64,000 nucleotides of DNA, from positions 27,004,954-27,068,953 of the forward strand of contig CM060124.1 of assembly GCA_030522415.1 (NCBI GenBank), given 5' to 3'. The position numbers and the translations under genes are program-made. The notes beneath the pieces were generated by a model. The model made no database searches and was not told the origin of the DNA. It saw only the letters and a program-made list of their open reading frames with translations. Source of the stretch: Channallabes apus. Lineage: Eukaryota > Chordata > Actinopteri > Siluriformes > Clariidae. Positions 32,257-43,979 of the stretch are shown piece by piece (position 1 is the stretch's first letter; each line of letters starts with the position of its first letter).

Positions 32257-33729
32257 TATTTTACAGTAATTAGACTAGAGACACAAATTGTGTAAATAGA
32301 AATGCATGAGTGCATGAAATGCAGAAAGTTGTAACAGTAGAAGGGTCAGTACTGCTGGTTTCCTTTCCTGGCAGGAAGTTGTAAGTACAGAAGCAAGGTG
32401 AATCAAGAATTTCTAGTTTGTCAATGTGGATATTCATGCCACAAAGGATCAAAAGGATTGTCATCTTATGTGAAGGAAGACAGCAGCATAAGAACTTTTT
32501 CCCATCTAATGACAAGACATATTGGCACTTTTATATAAATCAGTTAAAGTTTGAACTAGGCCAAAGCTGAACCTCCTGAGCCACCGCTACCCCAGCCCAT
32601 TCTAACATATTTAAATGAATAACTAACACATAATGAACGAGAAGGTGTGAATTACAGTAAACCTGGTCGCTCTTCTTGCCTGGTTGAGTAAGGTGTGAGA
32701 ATGAAGGGGAACCAAAAAAATTACCATAAGTCAGAGCATCCAGAGTTGCACTGGTTTATTTTTGGATTCATATATTGTGAGCTCTAGGACTTGAAATAAA
32801 GATTGAGTTGCAAAGGTGTGGGATGCATCAATGTTTTTTTTTTTTTTTAACCTACTGCCACTTTCTGAGTCCAGAGAACATAGGAGTGATGCAATCTGCG
32901 TCGAGTGGCATAGATGCCTCTGCACCTGTAAACAAAACAAGGTTTGCAATGGCTTTGAATAACGGTCGTGTGCTAAAAGCTTTGGGGAAAATAGTGGGTA
33001 CTTAGATGAGAGGTGATGGAGGGGGGATAAGTGGACCTACAAAGATAAACTTACAGCATGAAAGTCATCACTACAAGGCTGGCACTTTCAACAGCACATT
33101 GCTGGGTTCTTAATTGGACTGCTGCGTGCACCTGGCTAATTAGCAATCCAGGCTTAAAAAAAAAAAGTTGCCACACTAACTTACTGCTAATTGGGTAGTA
33201 AATTCTTATGTAGAAAAAACACGACAAACACGTTCAGGTGTTAAATTCAGACGACAGGAGTGTAGTGAAATGTTGCCTCGCCATCATTCGAGCAGCTCGT
33301 TCTTTATTATTAAACCAAGAGCGGAAAAGGCAAATGCAATACAATTTGTCTTGTTTTTTATTAACAAAAAATAAAAGACTTTGTGGCAGATCAGCACTTT
33401 ATTACCTTATCATTAAACAAAGGAATTTACATCTAATGCATAAACATTTACATCTGTCCAGGCATAGGAAACGAGTTGGAAAAATAAAGAAAGTGATAAA
33501 AAATAGAGAGACTGGCAGATAATGAGAAAATCTGGGATGATGAGAAAGTCAGTGAGATAAGATTAAGAATACGATAAGGTGTTAGGATCAGGATTGTAAT
33601 TTGAATAAAGTTTATCAGTCAGCAATCCTACACATTATAAGTGCTTTTTACAATGAATGATTATTTTAGGATTAGTAGGTTAAGGCTTTTTTGTAGGTTT
33701 GGGGGTCATAGTTATAGTTAGAAACTTTA
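32257..33729. other. Non-coding DNA, nothing recognised
   Basis: AT-rich. Frames at 32270-32515 (minus), 32808-33005 (plus) and 33238-33522 (plus) have no recognisable similarity. The last spans basic, low-complexity codons. Confidence 0.4.
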
Positions 33730-34229
33730 ATTAATTTCAATTGTATTTGTATAGTATTTTAATAATGGTAATTGTCGCAAAGCTGCTTCGCAGAATCAAA
33801 AGAAATTATGGAAATGTGTGAAGTGAAAAAATATGTGTGAATCAAAATGATCAGATTGTCCCTGATGAGCAAGCCGAGGGTGATGGTGACAAGGAAAAAC
33901 CCCCTTAAATGGCAATCGTAAGAAATCTTTAGAGGAACCAGACTCAACAGGGAACCCATCCTCATTTGAATGGTATTGGATAGCAGGGATTGTTTGTCAG
34001 TCATACTGTGTGTTAGGTGGCTGGAAGATCAATATAACAGATTATGTTTTTAACTTAATAACTAATCCAGTTCATTATTGGAGGCTCAGGTACAAAACTG
34101 ATTCCAGTCTTGAACTATTAAGCGACTCACCAGATGCAGAACACCAGGATGAGTCAAACAGTTCCAGAGGGTCTGGATCACTGGCAAATCACAGCATGTG
34201 TAACTCTACAGAGAGAGACAGGAAGAGGA

Positions 34230-34269
<40 letters not shown>

Positions 34270-34275
34270 GAGATA
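33730..34275 (-). mobile_element. L2-type LINE, 3' UTR fragment
   Basis: Contains, in order, the TTTGTATAGTATTTTAATAATGG tail-proximal block (abridged here to its first 20 bases in other copies), GATGAGCAAGCCGAGGGTGA, AGACTCAACAGGGAACCC and a GA-rich stretch, as in the copies at 9.5 and 55.6 kb. No protein-coding part is left: this copy was truncated within the 3' UTR. It includes a GA microsatellite at 34233-34266 grown from the purine-rich part of the UTR. Confidence 0.85.
34233..34266. repeat. (GA)n microsatellite
   Basis: About 17 GA units; lies at the position of the GA-rich stretch found in the other L2 3' UTR copies. Confidence 0.9.
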
Positions 34276-36932
34276 ACAGTTAGTTTTTGGATGTGTAGGA
34301 TATTCTGTAGAGTTTTCAGAAAACACTGAGTTTTAGGATTTTACATTAAAAATAAGGGTCTTGGGTCAGTATTTACAGTTTACAGTCAGTGTATAAATAT
34401 TGTAAATATTATGTCAGGGGTTGAATGATGCTTTGTCACACGATCCACAGCATAATTTTTTTTTGTCAATGAATTTACATGAGAATGTGTCAGTATCCTA
34501 TGATTTATGCATGCAACCTACAGTACAGTAGTTAAATTCTTTGTATACTAGAGGTCCTAATCCCAAATAAGTCCCTATGCACAACCCACATCTTTAAAAA
34601 AAAATATGAATAGAAAGCACTCTGGGTTTGATACCTCTCCTGTTTCACAGGAATTACAGGTTATATGGTTACACAACCATAACTGTTACAACTGTAGCTT
34701 TCGAACAGCTCCAACTCTTCTTCGGTGCTCAAGAAAGAGGTCATGGAAACCACTTTAGCCACCCTTGGAACTCTACTTTTAGCTCTCAAGTAGATTGACA
34801 GTCTAGGTTCTGCTACAGAGCTCTGTATCTCCTCATTTCTGACCTAATTTAGCTTCTTTCAAAAATGTTCGTATTGAAGTGAAATGACTACAGTATGCAT
34901 GCATGAACTTTGACTAGAATGGGTCACAGCATGCACACAGCAGGTCAACGCTTATGATATTGTACTGTAAATATGGAGGGTTCAGGGGATTGGGCTTGTA
35001 TTGGACTTTACAAGACAGCATTGGGATTTGTATTGTTTAGAGTATAAGGTAAAAGTTGAGGCCCTAAATTATGATTAAGATCATTGGACTGAGATTATTG
35101 ATGAAGGTTAACAGTGGAAAATTGATGGTAGGCTGAGCATTTAGGACAGGGATTGCATTCTGGATTGGATTCTGTCTAAGAAGTCAGGGTTGGTGGGGGT
35201 AAGGGCTTTAAAGATGGGGTAAAAGGCAAGATCAGACTTTTTATGGGGTGATGGTGTATCGGTTTAATGCTAGTAATTAGAATTATGGATTAGGGGTTAG
35301 GGGTAAAAGTAGTCTCGGTTGAGATTTTGATCATGTTTAGAGGCCTAGACTCAAGAGATTAATTGAATTTGAATCTTGGTGTGAGTAGGCGCTGTTTTTT
35401 GTGCTTCGCTGTCAATGTATGAGCGATTACAAATCTATTGTGGTTTTTTATTCTTCAGTCTAAGAGCAGTGTGTTGATTTCTGCAGTATTGATTGCTAAT
35501 TGAAAAGTGATTTTTTTTTTTTGTATGTTCGTCTTATTATGGCATTAGATAAATTAACCTATAGTGTCTGGTAAAAATCACATCCATCTCCCATAACAAC
35601 ATGAAATCATTTAGTCTGTCATACATTGTTGTCTTCCTCCATTCTTCAGTCATTCTTCATCCCCTTTTCCGGGCAGATTTATTAGCGTGCCGGTTTAAAG
35701 CTTTGGGTTTCGGAGCACGCTCAGCTGTGTCGCACGAACTGATTACAGCACCGATAAAGAGATTTCAGATGCAGAGTTATATGCTACTATTTTATGAATG
35801 CATCTCATTTTTTAAAGACTGCTGGAAATAAAAACAGATTCCAAGTCATTTCATTATAATGAAACCACAACTTTTAACACCATGTAAACTCGCACATGTT
35901 GCTTCGCGTTACAAAAAAAAAAAAGAAGAAGAAGAAGTTTTTCGTTTCTAAGGAAGATAATCTATTACTACCATGGTTATGAATGTATAACCAAAGTTAT
36001 TATCACCCCTGGACATGAAATTTCATACACCAGCTGCAGGATTTACACACCATTACACACTCACACAGTCACACAGCTGCGGGAGTAATGTGAAATACAG
36101 AGGTGCGTGTTTTCTAGTGTTTATCAAGGTTAATGCAATTTAAGCACAGTACTTCGTCTGGAGTTACAGCTTAAATGTCCTTGGTGCTGCTTCGCCGTAG
36201 GTGTGTATGTAGGAAGACATTGATTAGAGGTGAAATGTATGCATTTTCTGCTATAAACATGAGGTGTGTACAACTCCTGCTCCAGCAGCTGTCAGCTCAT
36301 AGATTTTTTTTTCCACAAAGGATGTGGACTAGAAAACACTTTAACATCAGCATGATTGATTGAGGCCCCGTCTCAGACTCATCTCCTATTGTCTGGTTCA
36401 AGCCAAAACATATGTTGATTTTTTTTTTTCCTATGACAGCAGATAGTGCTGATAATATCGTAGCTACAAATGATCAACCTTCACCATAGCAAAACAAAAT
36501 TAACATTAAACGTTTAATAATAGCCTGTAAATAGACATAAGAGGAGCTGGAAAAGCAAGTATAGCTCGGCTGTGATACCTTGACTGCTTATTGACCGGCC
36601 ATCACTGGCTCTCGGTACGGATAGTTTACAACCCTTACATCACTTCACCATTTCTTTTAATTAGCACAATGGTTTCAGAACATACAGTATGAGATGAACA
36701 GGTTTTAAACTTCCCGCAGGAAGAATAAACACATTGATCTGTCGACGCATCTTTGAAAGTTCAGATTTCATAGTTTACTTGCCTTTTTTTGGAGTAAGTC
36801 ATGCTGTGACGTGCTTTCAGTTTTGTTACTTCTGCACACACTGTGTATTCAGCGTTGCACTGATTGGCTCTTTTGAGTGACGCATATAGCCACGCCCACC
36901 TCAAGAGCAAAAAAAAGCTAGATTACTGATTT
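34276..36932. other. Non-coding DNA; balanced block at 35640-35840
   Basis: Mostly AT-rich. 35030-35340 contains G/T-rich phrases (GGATTAGGGGTTAGGGGTAAAAG) that may be an eroded tandem array. 35640-35840 is repeat-free and GC-balanced, with a 76-codon frame (35601-35831, plus) I do not recognise. Short AAG runs lie at 35918-35935. No gene supported. Confidence 0.35.
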
Positions 36933-36946
36933 ATTAATTATTCTCC

Positions 36947-37253
36947 GCCAGGCTCGATTCCCGTCTCTGTGTGCATGGAGTTTGCATGTTCTCCCCGTGC
37001 TTGGTGGGTTTCCTCCGGGTACTCCGGTTTCCTCCCACTGTCCAAAGATATGCAGGTTAGACTAATTGGCGTTCCTAAATTGCCCGTAGTGTGTGATTGG
37101 GTGTGTGAGTGTGTGCATGTGTGTGTGTCATGCGATGGATTGGCACCCTGTCCAGGGTGTACCCCGCCTAGTGCCCGAAGTCTCCTGGGATAGGCTCCAG
37201 GTCCCCCGCGACCCTGATCACAGGATTAAGTGGTATGGAAAAAGAATGAATTA
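36947..37253 (+). mobile_element. SINE-A, 5'-truncated, with 14-bp target duplication
   Basis: Begins just after box B (GCCAGGCTCGATTCCC) and runs to the tail GAATGAATTAA. The perfect duplication ATTAATTATTCTCC lies at 36933-36946 and 37254-37267. The promoter is missing. Confidence 0.92.
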
Positions 37254-37329
37254 ATTAATTATTCTCCTTTATAAAAAAAATTTAAAAAAAAGCATAGAAC
37301 AAATAGAAGTCATTCGGACTGCGGGTTGC

Positions 37330-37730
37330 CATTTATAGATAACGGTCCTAGGGCTAATTTTACTCAAATTAAAGTAGAAGTTATCTATTCACATGTGTAC
37401 TTGAGTTAAAGTATAAAAGTATTCATCATCAAAATTATTTAAGTATCGAAATGTACAGGGCTTGTATTAGCTCATATTTAGCTTTTAGTAAAAATCTCTC
37501 TCTCGCTCTCTCTGTGTCTCTCTCTCTTTCTCTCTCTCTCTGTCTCTCTCTCTCTGTCTCTCTGTACTGTTTTTGTCGTCGACTGCAATCGACTCTGCTA
37601 CTGATTTCAACACCTATAATGTTGTTAATTTAGGTTTTTTTCACAAAGGAAACTCCTATTATTATAATATTCCCCTGTGGTTATGTAACACAACGCCACA
37701 CAGAAATGCAGAGATGTAAATTAGCTGTAA
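37330..37730 (+). mobile_element. hAT-like interspersed repeat, copy 1
   Basis: Shares with 43980-44470, in order: ACTCAAATTAAAGTAGAAG/ACTTAAGTATC words, ATGTACAGGGCTTGTATTAG, TTTCAACACCTATAATG and CTGTGGTTATGTAACACAA. The TTACTCAAGTAAAAGT-type motifs are typical of a widespread fish hAT-type non-autonomous family. The copy is interrupted by the TC array at 37496-37564. Ends not located. Confidence 0.55.
37496..37564. repeat. Imperfect (TC)n microsatellite
   Basis: TC-rich array with TG interruptions, embedded in the hAT-like repeat. It is missing from the second copy of that repeat. Confidence 0.9.
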
Positions 37731-37734
37731 ACTA

Positions 37735-38355
37735 AAGTACAGATAAGTGAAATATGTACAGAAACAAAGTAAATTCACTTAATTACCTTCTTCCTCCGAG
37801 TCCCGGGAACTTTAGCCCCAGGAGATTCCTCTGATCAGTTCTTTGGCATGTGTGGGCTGATGTTTCTTTAGTTATCTGCAATTATTTTCCATGGCTTTCT
37901 TTAGTAATTAATCTTTTAGGTTATGGATCCTTAAATCTAAATCACTACACCTACATTGTGTTGCTGTGCCAGACTCAGCAGAGCTGTATTTAGCCCATGA
38001 TGTCTCCTCATACAGTATATATTTCACTTATCTGGACTTCATGACTTATTTTTAGCGTTAGGTGTAAATTGAACCTAGTTATACTTATACATACATACTG
38101 TACTGTACTGTATGTCTTACACTGTGTTAATGGGAAAAGAAAATGTGTACAAATTAAAAACGTGGACACATTTGTGACCGTGTGTGTGTGTGTGTGTGGG
38201 GGGGGGAGGGGTGTTTCACAAAGCTGTGTCAGTCCTGACTGGGGTGTCAAACTGATAATTTTAAATTATAATTTTTAGGATAATGTTTGTGCTGTAATGA
38301 TATTTTGTCACATCCCTTTCTGGGAAAAATGCCAGCAATGTATTTATGACACATA

Positions 38356-38397
<42 letters not shown>

Positions 38398-38440
38398 GCC
38401 AGAAAGAGAATATTTGCCAACACACACTATACTCCTAACA
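37735..38440. other. Non-coding DNA with TG and AC arrays
   Basis: A (TG)10 run at 38179-38198 is followed by a G-run. A (AC)n array lies at 38357-38395. Nothing else recognised. Confidence 0.5.
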
Positions 38441-38740
38441 CTGGCGCACAATAAACACATCTGTTCAGCATCAATAACTAACATGATTATTAACAAACTA
38501 AACACATTTTCCACTCTGTACAGTCATCACTCACTCTGCAATAAAGTGCAGTAAACAGTAATAAACTGTTATAATCCAGAATACAGAATTGAAATAAACT
38601 GTAATAAGCTGTTTTGTATGAAACTAAAGTCAATAATTCTGCACTGTACTGCAAAACTTTACTAGCGTGTAATAAACGTGAATAATTTTAGTACAGTACA
38701 ATACAAAAAAACTGTTTGACTTTCAACTGTGATCTGCTGA
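38441..38740. repeat. Decayed AATAAACTGTAAT-type tandem repeat, left part
   Basis: Phrases such as GTAATAAACTGTTATAATC and GAAATAAACTGTAATAAGC recur irregularly here and again at 39960-40200. The two blocks flank the Tc1 relic and look like one old array split by it. Confidence 0.5.
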
Positions 38741-38879
38741 TCATTTCTGATAAGCTCAGTAAGAAAGGTCTGAGCATTTCAAGTCCCTGTTAGCAATCAA
38801 CCAACCTGAACCTTGATTGCACCTGAAGCAATCAACCAACTATAGGAGCGCACAGGCTCAAGTGAGAAGAAAATTCATC

Positions 38880-39720
38880 ACTGCCTAGAAGCACAGTGAA
38901 GTCTAATATTAAGAAGTGAAAGGAATATGGAACCCTCCCTGAATCAGGATGTTGCTCCAAACTGGATGATAGAGCCAGAGTTAAGCCGATCAGAGAGGTT
39001 AGCAAGAGGCCTACAGCAACTCTGAAGCAGTTGCAAGACTTAGTGGTCATTGTGTGCACGCGATAACAATACCACAAATATGGCTTGTATGGGAGGGCTA
39101 CCAAAAAAAAGTCACTCCTCCAGAAAGAAGGAGACAGTCATGGTCATGACTGAGCTTTCTGAGTCAGATGAGACTAAAATTGAATTATTTGTCCACAATA
39201 TTAAAAATAAATGTCTGGCAGAAATCCAATAAAGATCACCTCTTCCAAATAACACCATTCCTACTGTAAAGCATGGAGGTGGTAACATCGTGTTATGAGG
39301 GTGTTTCTCAGCAGCAGGGGCTAGAGCACTTATCAGCATAGAAAGAAAATAGATGGAGCAAAATACCATTAAATACTTGAGGAAAATCTGCTGCTCTCTG
39401 CCATAAGGTTGTCAATGGGAAGAAGGTTTACATTTCTACATGACAGACATTAACCCAATGCACCCAGCAAAACTGACCACACAGTGGTTAAAGGGGGGAA
39501 AAGTTGAATGTTCTTGCATGGTCTACTCAGAACCCAGACTTAATCCCCTTTGATAATCTATGGATTGACTTGAAGACTGCAGTCCACAAACAGTCACCAT
39601 CAAATTTTACGCAACTTGAGCAGTTCTGCAAAGTCTAGAGGTGCAATGCTTTGTGTGCCAATAATAATGTGATTAGCTTCACCTGATTGAGTTTACAAGT
39701 CAGTTTTAGGAGAGGGAATG
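38880..39720 (+). pseudogene. Tc1-like transposase pseudogene, heavily mutated
   Basis: The plus-strand translation, in several frames, gives in order: NIKKWKEYGTLPESGCCSKL (end of the first helix-turn-helix region), RARVKPIREVSKRPTATLKQ (second DNA-binding helix region), ESDETKIELF (first catalytic Asp), NNTIPTVKHGGGN, DINPMHPAKLTTQWLK (second-Asp region) and SEPRLNPL (degraded DLNPIE). Multiple frameshifts and stops. It covers nearly the whole gene length, so unlike the copy at 13.3 kb it decayed by point mutation. No legible terminal repeats. Confidence 0.8.
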
Positions 39721-40240
39721 ATCCTTTTCCAAATCAGTGATTCTGTTTTGGATTTTTTGGGGGGGGCATATTGGTGATATACTTTCACTTGGATGTTAAA
39801 CGCTGAGTAAATACAACTGGATAAAACAAAAACTGTGTCTGTCTTCAGGCTACAAAGCAACAAAATATGATTATTTTAAATGAGGGCATAATTAAACACC
39901 ACAGTGCTGGTAAACTCTGTATTAACACTATTGTCTAACGAAATTGGTTGGTTGGAACTTTTATAAGAAATGATATTAAATATAAATAAGCTATATTAGG
40001 CTGTAATAAACAATATGAAAAATATTACATTATAGACATAATAAGCTGTAATGAACAGTACTAAGCTACATTAGGCTATAATTTAAAGTAAAATTTACTA
40101 ATAAACTGCATTTAAGTGCGCTCTATAAATAGAGAAACAGTAATAAATTATATTACAGAGTAATTTATGGACTGTGATAAGCAAAATTAATCACACTACA
40201 AGCAACATACTCCTGAATTATTAAGCGCATCACTGATAAA
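39721..40240. repeat. Decayed AATAAACTGTAAT-type tandem repeat, right part
   Basis: From about 39960: TAATAAACAATATG, TAATAAGCTGTAATGAAC and AGTAATAAATTATATTAC phrases, matching the type at 38441-38740. The first 200 bases are probably the 3' remains of the Tc1 element (the CTGTCTTCAGGCTACAAAGC block at 39839 is typical of a Tc1 3' end). Confidence 0.45.
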
Positions 40241-41130
40241 CTGAAGATTTTTTTAAACATTAATCTGCCGTGTCCGAATCGGGTTGCCATGACAACGTGT
40301 TTAGACAGGAGTGGCTTTAAATCGGCACCGCGGCTTTAAATATGCAGAAAGTGCGATCCAAAAAGTCTGATAAGAAATATTAAAATGTAAGTGGATTTGT
40401 AATTACGAGCAGCTCCTGGATTTTGGAAGTGACCTGATGGCTGTCGAGGTACAGGTCACGATCCTGTCTGAGTGTTTTAGTGTGTGTGTGTGTGTGTGTG
40501 TGTATGTAGGTAAGCTTATGAACAGAATCAGTAGGATGAGATAAGGAGGATGAAGAAGGACTAAAGGTGAGAAAAATACAATAAAATATCTGACAGTGGG
40601 TCAGAAGTGCAAGCACATCAAAACTGTGTGTGTGTGAGGGTGTGTGTGAGGGTGTGCATGTCACTCTAAAGAGTCTCTGTGGATTTGATATAGTTGTACA
40701 AAAGGTGAGTATAGACAAAAAAAATAAAACAGCCTGACTGAATGGATGAAGTTCAAAATAACTGTGTGTTTGTGTGTGTCATGCTGCAATGAATTATAAA
40801 TACATGTATGTGGTGTATGTGCGACCTGTTTGTTAATATCTAGCACACGCACACACACACACTCAAACAAATGGAGGGAATCTGTAGTGATAATTAAAAT
40901 AAAGGAAGGGCAGAGCAGTCGGAGCTCGTCAGCCAGAAATGTCCCAATTTCCTGTCAGTGTCCAGAGAGCCTCTGGGACCTCGAGTCATGTTGCTATACT
41001 TTAATTTCTCATGCTCTAGAAATTCACTTTCCCATATGATTTCTACACATGATTCATTCGTTTTCCTTTTTCATGTGCTTTCAGGTATTTAGGAAAACTC
41101 CAAGCCTCCTGGGACCAGGAAAGGGAGGAG
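40241..41130. other. Non-coding DNA with an X-box-like motif and GT runs
   Basis: GTTGCCATGACAAC at 40283-40296 is a near-perfect palindrome matching 13 of 14 positions of the RFX X-box GTTGCCATGGCAAC. An ATG 45 bp downstream opens only 13 codons. GT-rich runs lie at 40481-40503 and 40625-40660. No gene recognised. Confidence 0.4.
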
Positions 41131-41650
41131 CCTAAGAGAGAGAGGGAGTGAGAAACTGTCTGGCCCTGGATTTGACACCAGATGGTCTTCTGCCAGGTGA
41201 ATCACCTCATCTATTGTCTGTGGTCCCACTCCGCTGATCCTGCCAGCACTGTTGTTTCAGTAGAACCTAGTCCTGATGCTGTCGATGTCATGCCCCACTG
41301 TATGCAGCCACCTGTGACAGTCATCCTGAAATAGCTTGTAAACACAAAGGGGCATCCTTCTTCTCTTGCTGCTGGCGCTTTTGTTCTCTTGTTCCCTCGA
41401 CCCACTGCCTTTTCAAACAGCCTGTTGTGACTTGGGCCAAGAACACTCCAAAAGCTTTACAAAGGCTCATGGGGAACAGTGAAACAGCTGCAGAGCGAGT
41501 AGTCCACACTCGGGTTTGACCTGCATTGCTACAGTACCAAGTCCTCAAATCACTGTTTAGCTTGGTCCAGGATACTGCATATCTGTCTCTCACCCCAACT
41601 CAGGTCATGGCACCACTATCACCCCGTGAGAAAAGAATGTTAAAGGGAGT
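41131..41650 (-). other. Unrecognised coding-like block
   Basis: On the minus strand two overlapping frames (41593-41321 and 41405-41211) give 90 and 64 codons of non-repetitive, balanced composition. They include a Q/E/K-rich stretch (REQKRQQQEKK) and several Trp and Cys residues. This may be the remains of a mobile-element gene; I do not recognise a family. Confidence 0.25.
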
Positions 41651-41936
41651 AGGGTTTTGCTGATTTGAAGCTGTTTAAAGAGCTGTTGTCAATCAAAATT
41701 GAGGTGCATTTAAGTACATTAGTACAGGTCTTTACTCCTTTACTCTACTGACAGCTGAAAGGCAAGTAAAATGTAAATAATTGTGGTCAAGTTCCACAAC
41801 AGTTTTTGCGTGCAGAAATGCATTCCAAAGTTCAACAGCGATTCATATGAAGGTCCTGCAGGCAGTCCCACACCAGTTCCAGTTACCCATACAGCTTTTT
41901 AGGCAAAAAAAGAGTTAAATTTGTACTAATCACACA

Positions 41937-42352
41937 GGCCTCCGAGTGGCGCAGTGGTAAAATGCTCACCCTAACATCCGGAGATCGCTGGTTCGGTTCC
42001 TGGGTGATGCTGTAACTCGCAGCTGGAGGTCTAGAGAGAGCTGATTGGCCGAGCTCTGTCAGAGGGGCGAGATGAGAGGTACTTCGTGCTCCCAATTTAA
42101 TCACGCCTCTACAGTCAACCAGGGGCGTCACGCATGCAGAAGGAGCGGATAGCGCTGTCCTCTGAATGTGTTACGCCGCCCCCAACGGTGCGTGAGTGAG
42201 CAGTTCGAATAGATGAGGTTGGCTGGCGTCACGTGGTTCAGAGTATAGTGTGATAATCGTTGACTTTCCCGACTGAGTGGTAGTAGTATCCTTAATGTGG
42301 AAGCCCACTAGTGACGGGTAGAAATTGGACATGAGAAAATTAGGGACTAAAT
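41937..42352 (+). mobile_element. SINE-C (tRNA-derived SINE of a second type)
   Basis: The head GGCCTCCGAGTGGCGCAGTG carries a box A-like region and TGGTTCGGTTCCTGG is box B-like. A body of about 330 bp unlike SINE-A or SINE-B follows, with the landmarks GAGAGAGCTGATTGGCCGAG, CAGTCAACCAGGGGCGTCAC and GTTGACTTTCCCGACTGAG, ending in an A-rich tail with ATTGGACATGAG. Only one copy in the window. Possible TAAATTT duplication at the flanks. No protein is encoded. Confidence 0.8.
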
Positions 42353-43170
42353 TTATCTCATTAGGACTGTACAGTAGAAGCTTCTTACTACCTTCTTCTC
42401 AATTTTGCTCGGAACAAGGATGGAAAAATTTGGCCCCATATACTTACATTGTACTCTTGTTCCAGGTGACAATCCTTATGTCCTCATGTACTTACTGTAT
42501 GTTCCAGGTTGAGACCTATTTGTAATGTACTTATATGCACTTAAATTTTGATAAAAAAAAAAATCTGAACTTTCCCTTTAAATTTATTCTTACTTTTTAA
42601 GCATAATAAAAAAAAATTAAAACTTGCAGAAAAACTCAGCAGGACGCCATCATACTATGTTTATCTGCTTAGCAACACCGTCTCGTTTTGCTGCGCCTCA
42701 ATACACATTGTGTAAAATTAGAACAACGTTAATCACAAACAGTTGTCCCTTTGTAATGGAACTCTTCCTCAATTTCCTTCTCTTCCTCTTCCTCCAAGAC
42801 TCCTCCCTTCTTTACCAAATGGAGCACATCACCAGCAGCAGTCACATTCTACCATGGATTTGAAATATTTCCTCCTGATTAAGTCATTTCTCCAGCAGTT
42901 CCAGGAATACTCATATTTATGAGCCTCAGAGTTATGAGTCTAAAACCTGTGGTCAGTAACTGAGAAAGTGAAAGAGAACTTAACAGGTAAGGTGAAGTCT
43001 AAGAACAGGGTGTAAATAGAAAAAAAATATGCTTATAAAATAAAAAATGTTCTGAAAGGAAAGAAGTCGAGTAGTTTCCCTTTTAGCTGGGTTACAGATG
43101 TGGGAGTTAATGAGTACATGTGTTTTGTTACCATAGTTAAGTCATGTATCTGTACCTTACTTGATTAGAT
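42353..43170. other. Non-coding DNA, nothing recognised
   Basis: Open frames at 42325-42525 and 42624-42863 have no recognisable domains. Confidence 0.4.
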
Positions 43171-43176
43171 TTATTA

Positions 43177-43677
43177 TATAAGACTTTTGGACACACCTTC
43201 ACTCATTCAATATGTTTTCTTTATTTTCATGACCATTTACATGGTAGATTCTCACTGAAGGCATCAAAACTATGAATGAACACATGTGGAGTTATGTACT
43301 TAACAAAAAATGGTGAAATAACTGAAAACATGTTTTATATTCTAGTTTCTTCAAAATAGCCACCCTTTGCTCTGATTACTGCTTTGCACACTCTTGGCAT
43401 TCTCTCGATGAGCTTCAAGAGGTCGTCACCTGAAATGGTTTCCAACAGTCTTGAAGGAGTTCCCAGAGGTGTTTAGCACTTGTTTCCCCCTTTGCCTTCA
43501 CTCTGCGGTCCAGCTCACCCCAAACCATCTCGATTGGGTTCAGGTCCGGTGACTGTGGAGACCTTTTTTTGTTAAGTAAACAGTGAGAATCTACCAATGT
43601 AAATGGTCATGAAAATAAAGAAAACACATTGACAGATAGATGAGAAGAAGGCGTGTCCAAACTTTTGGCCTGTACTG
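43177..43677 (-). mobile_element. Tc1-like transposon, internally deleted
   Basis: Right end, read from the minus strand: CAGTACAGGCCAAAAGTTTG followed by GACACGCC, with TA outside (43678-43679). The left end begins near 43177 with degraded AAGACTTTTGGACACACC. GTTTTCTTTATTTTCATGACC occurs next to both ends as part of the inverted repeats (first 20 bases or so identical). Between them is only the last quarter of a transposase gene. A classic deletion derivative of about 500 bp. Confidence 0.88.
43340..43565 (-). pseudogene. Tc1 transposase, C-terminal fragment
   Basis: The minus-strand frame begins at the motif SPQSPDLNPIEMVWGELDRR, which holds the third catalytic residue (Glu of NPIE), and continues RVKAKGETSAKHLWELLQDC before a small frameshift near 43440. 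The first two catalytic Asp residues and the DNA-binding domain are deleted. Confidence 0.88.
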
Positions 43678-43679
43678 TA

Positions 43680-43979
43680 TAGCAAATATCTATGTTTTGG
43701 GGTCCCTAACCACAGGGGTGTGTAATATTTGACACAGAATTTCTGCAAACTATAATGCGCTTTAAAAATGTTTTTTTTTGAGACGCCCTAATAATTTAAT
43801 AGGTGTTTGAAATCAAAAGGCGAACTGCATGTTTATAATTGGGAAGCAGAGAGGGAGAAAGAATGAGAGAGATTTTACTACGAAAAGGCTGTTGTGAATG
43901 AATACAAGCCCTTAACTTTTCATATAATTTGAAGGTGAGTATTCCTGTAATTTTATTCAATTACACTAGTAAATTAATA
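43680..43979. other. Non-coding DNA, nothing recognised
   Basis: No coding or repeat signal recognised. Confidence 0.4.

Noticed and set aside
33238..33522. A 94-codon plus-strand frame with basic C-terminus
   Set aside because: No recognisable domain, AT-rich codons, no splice or promoter context; compatible with chance.
40324..40382. A short ATG frame downstream of the X-box-like motif as a first exon
   Set aside because: It ends in TAA after 13 codons with no splice donor before the stop.
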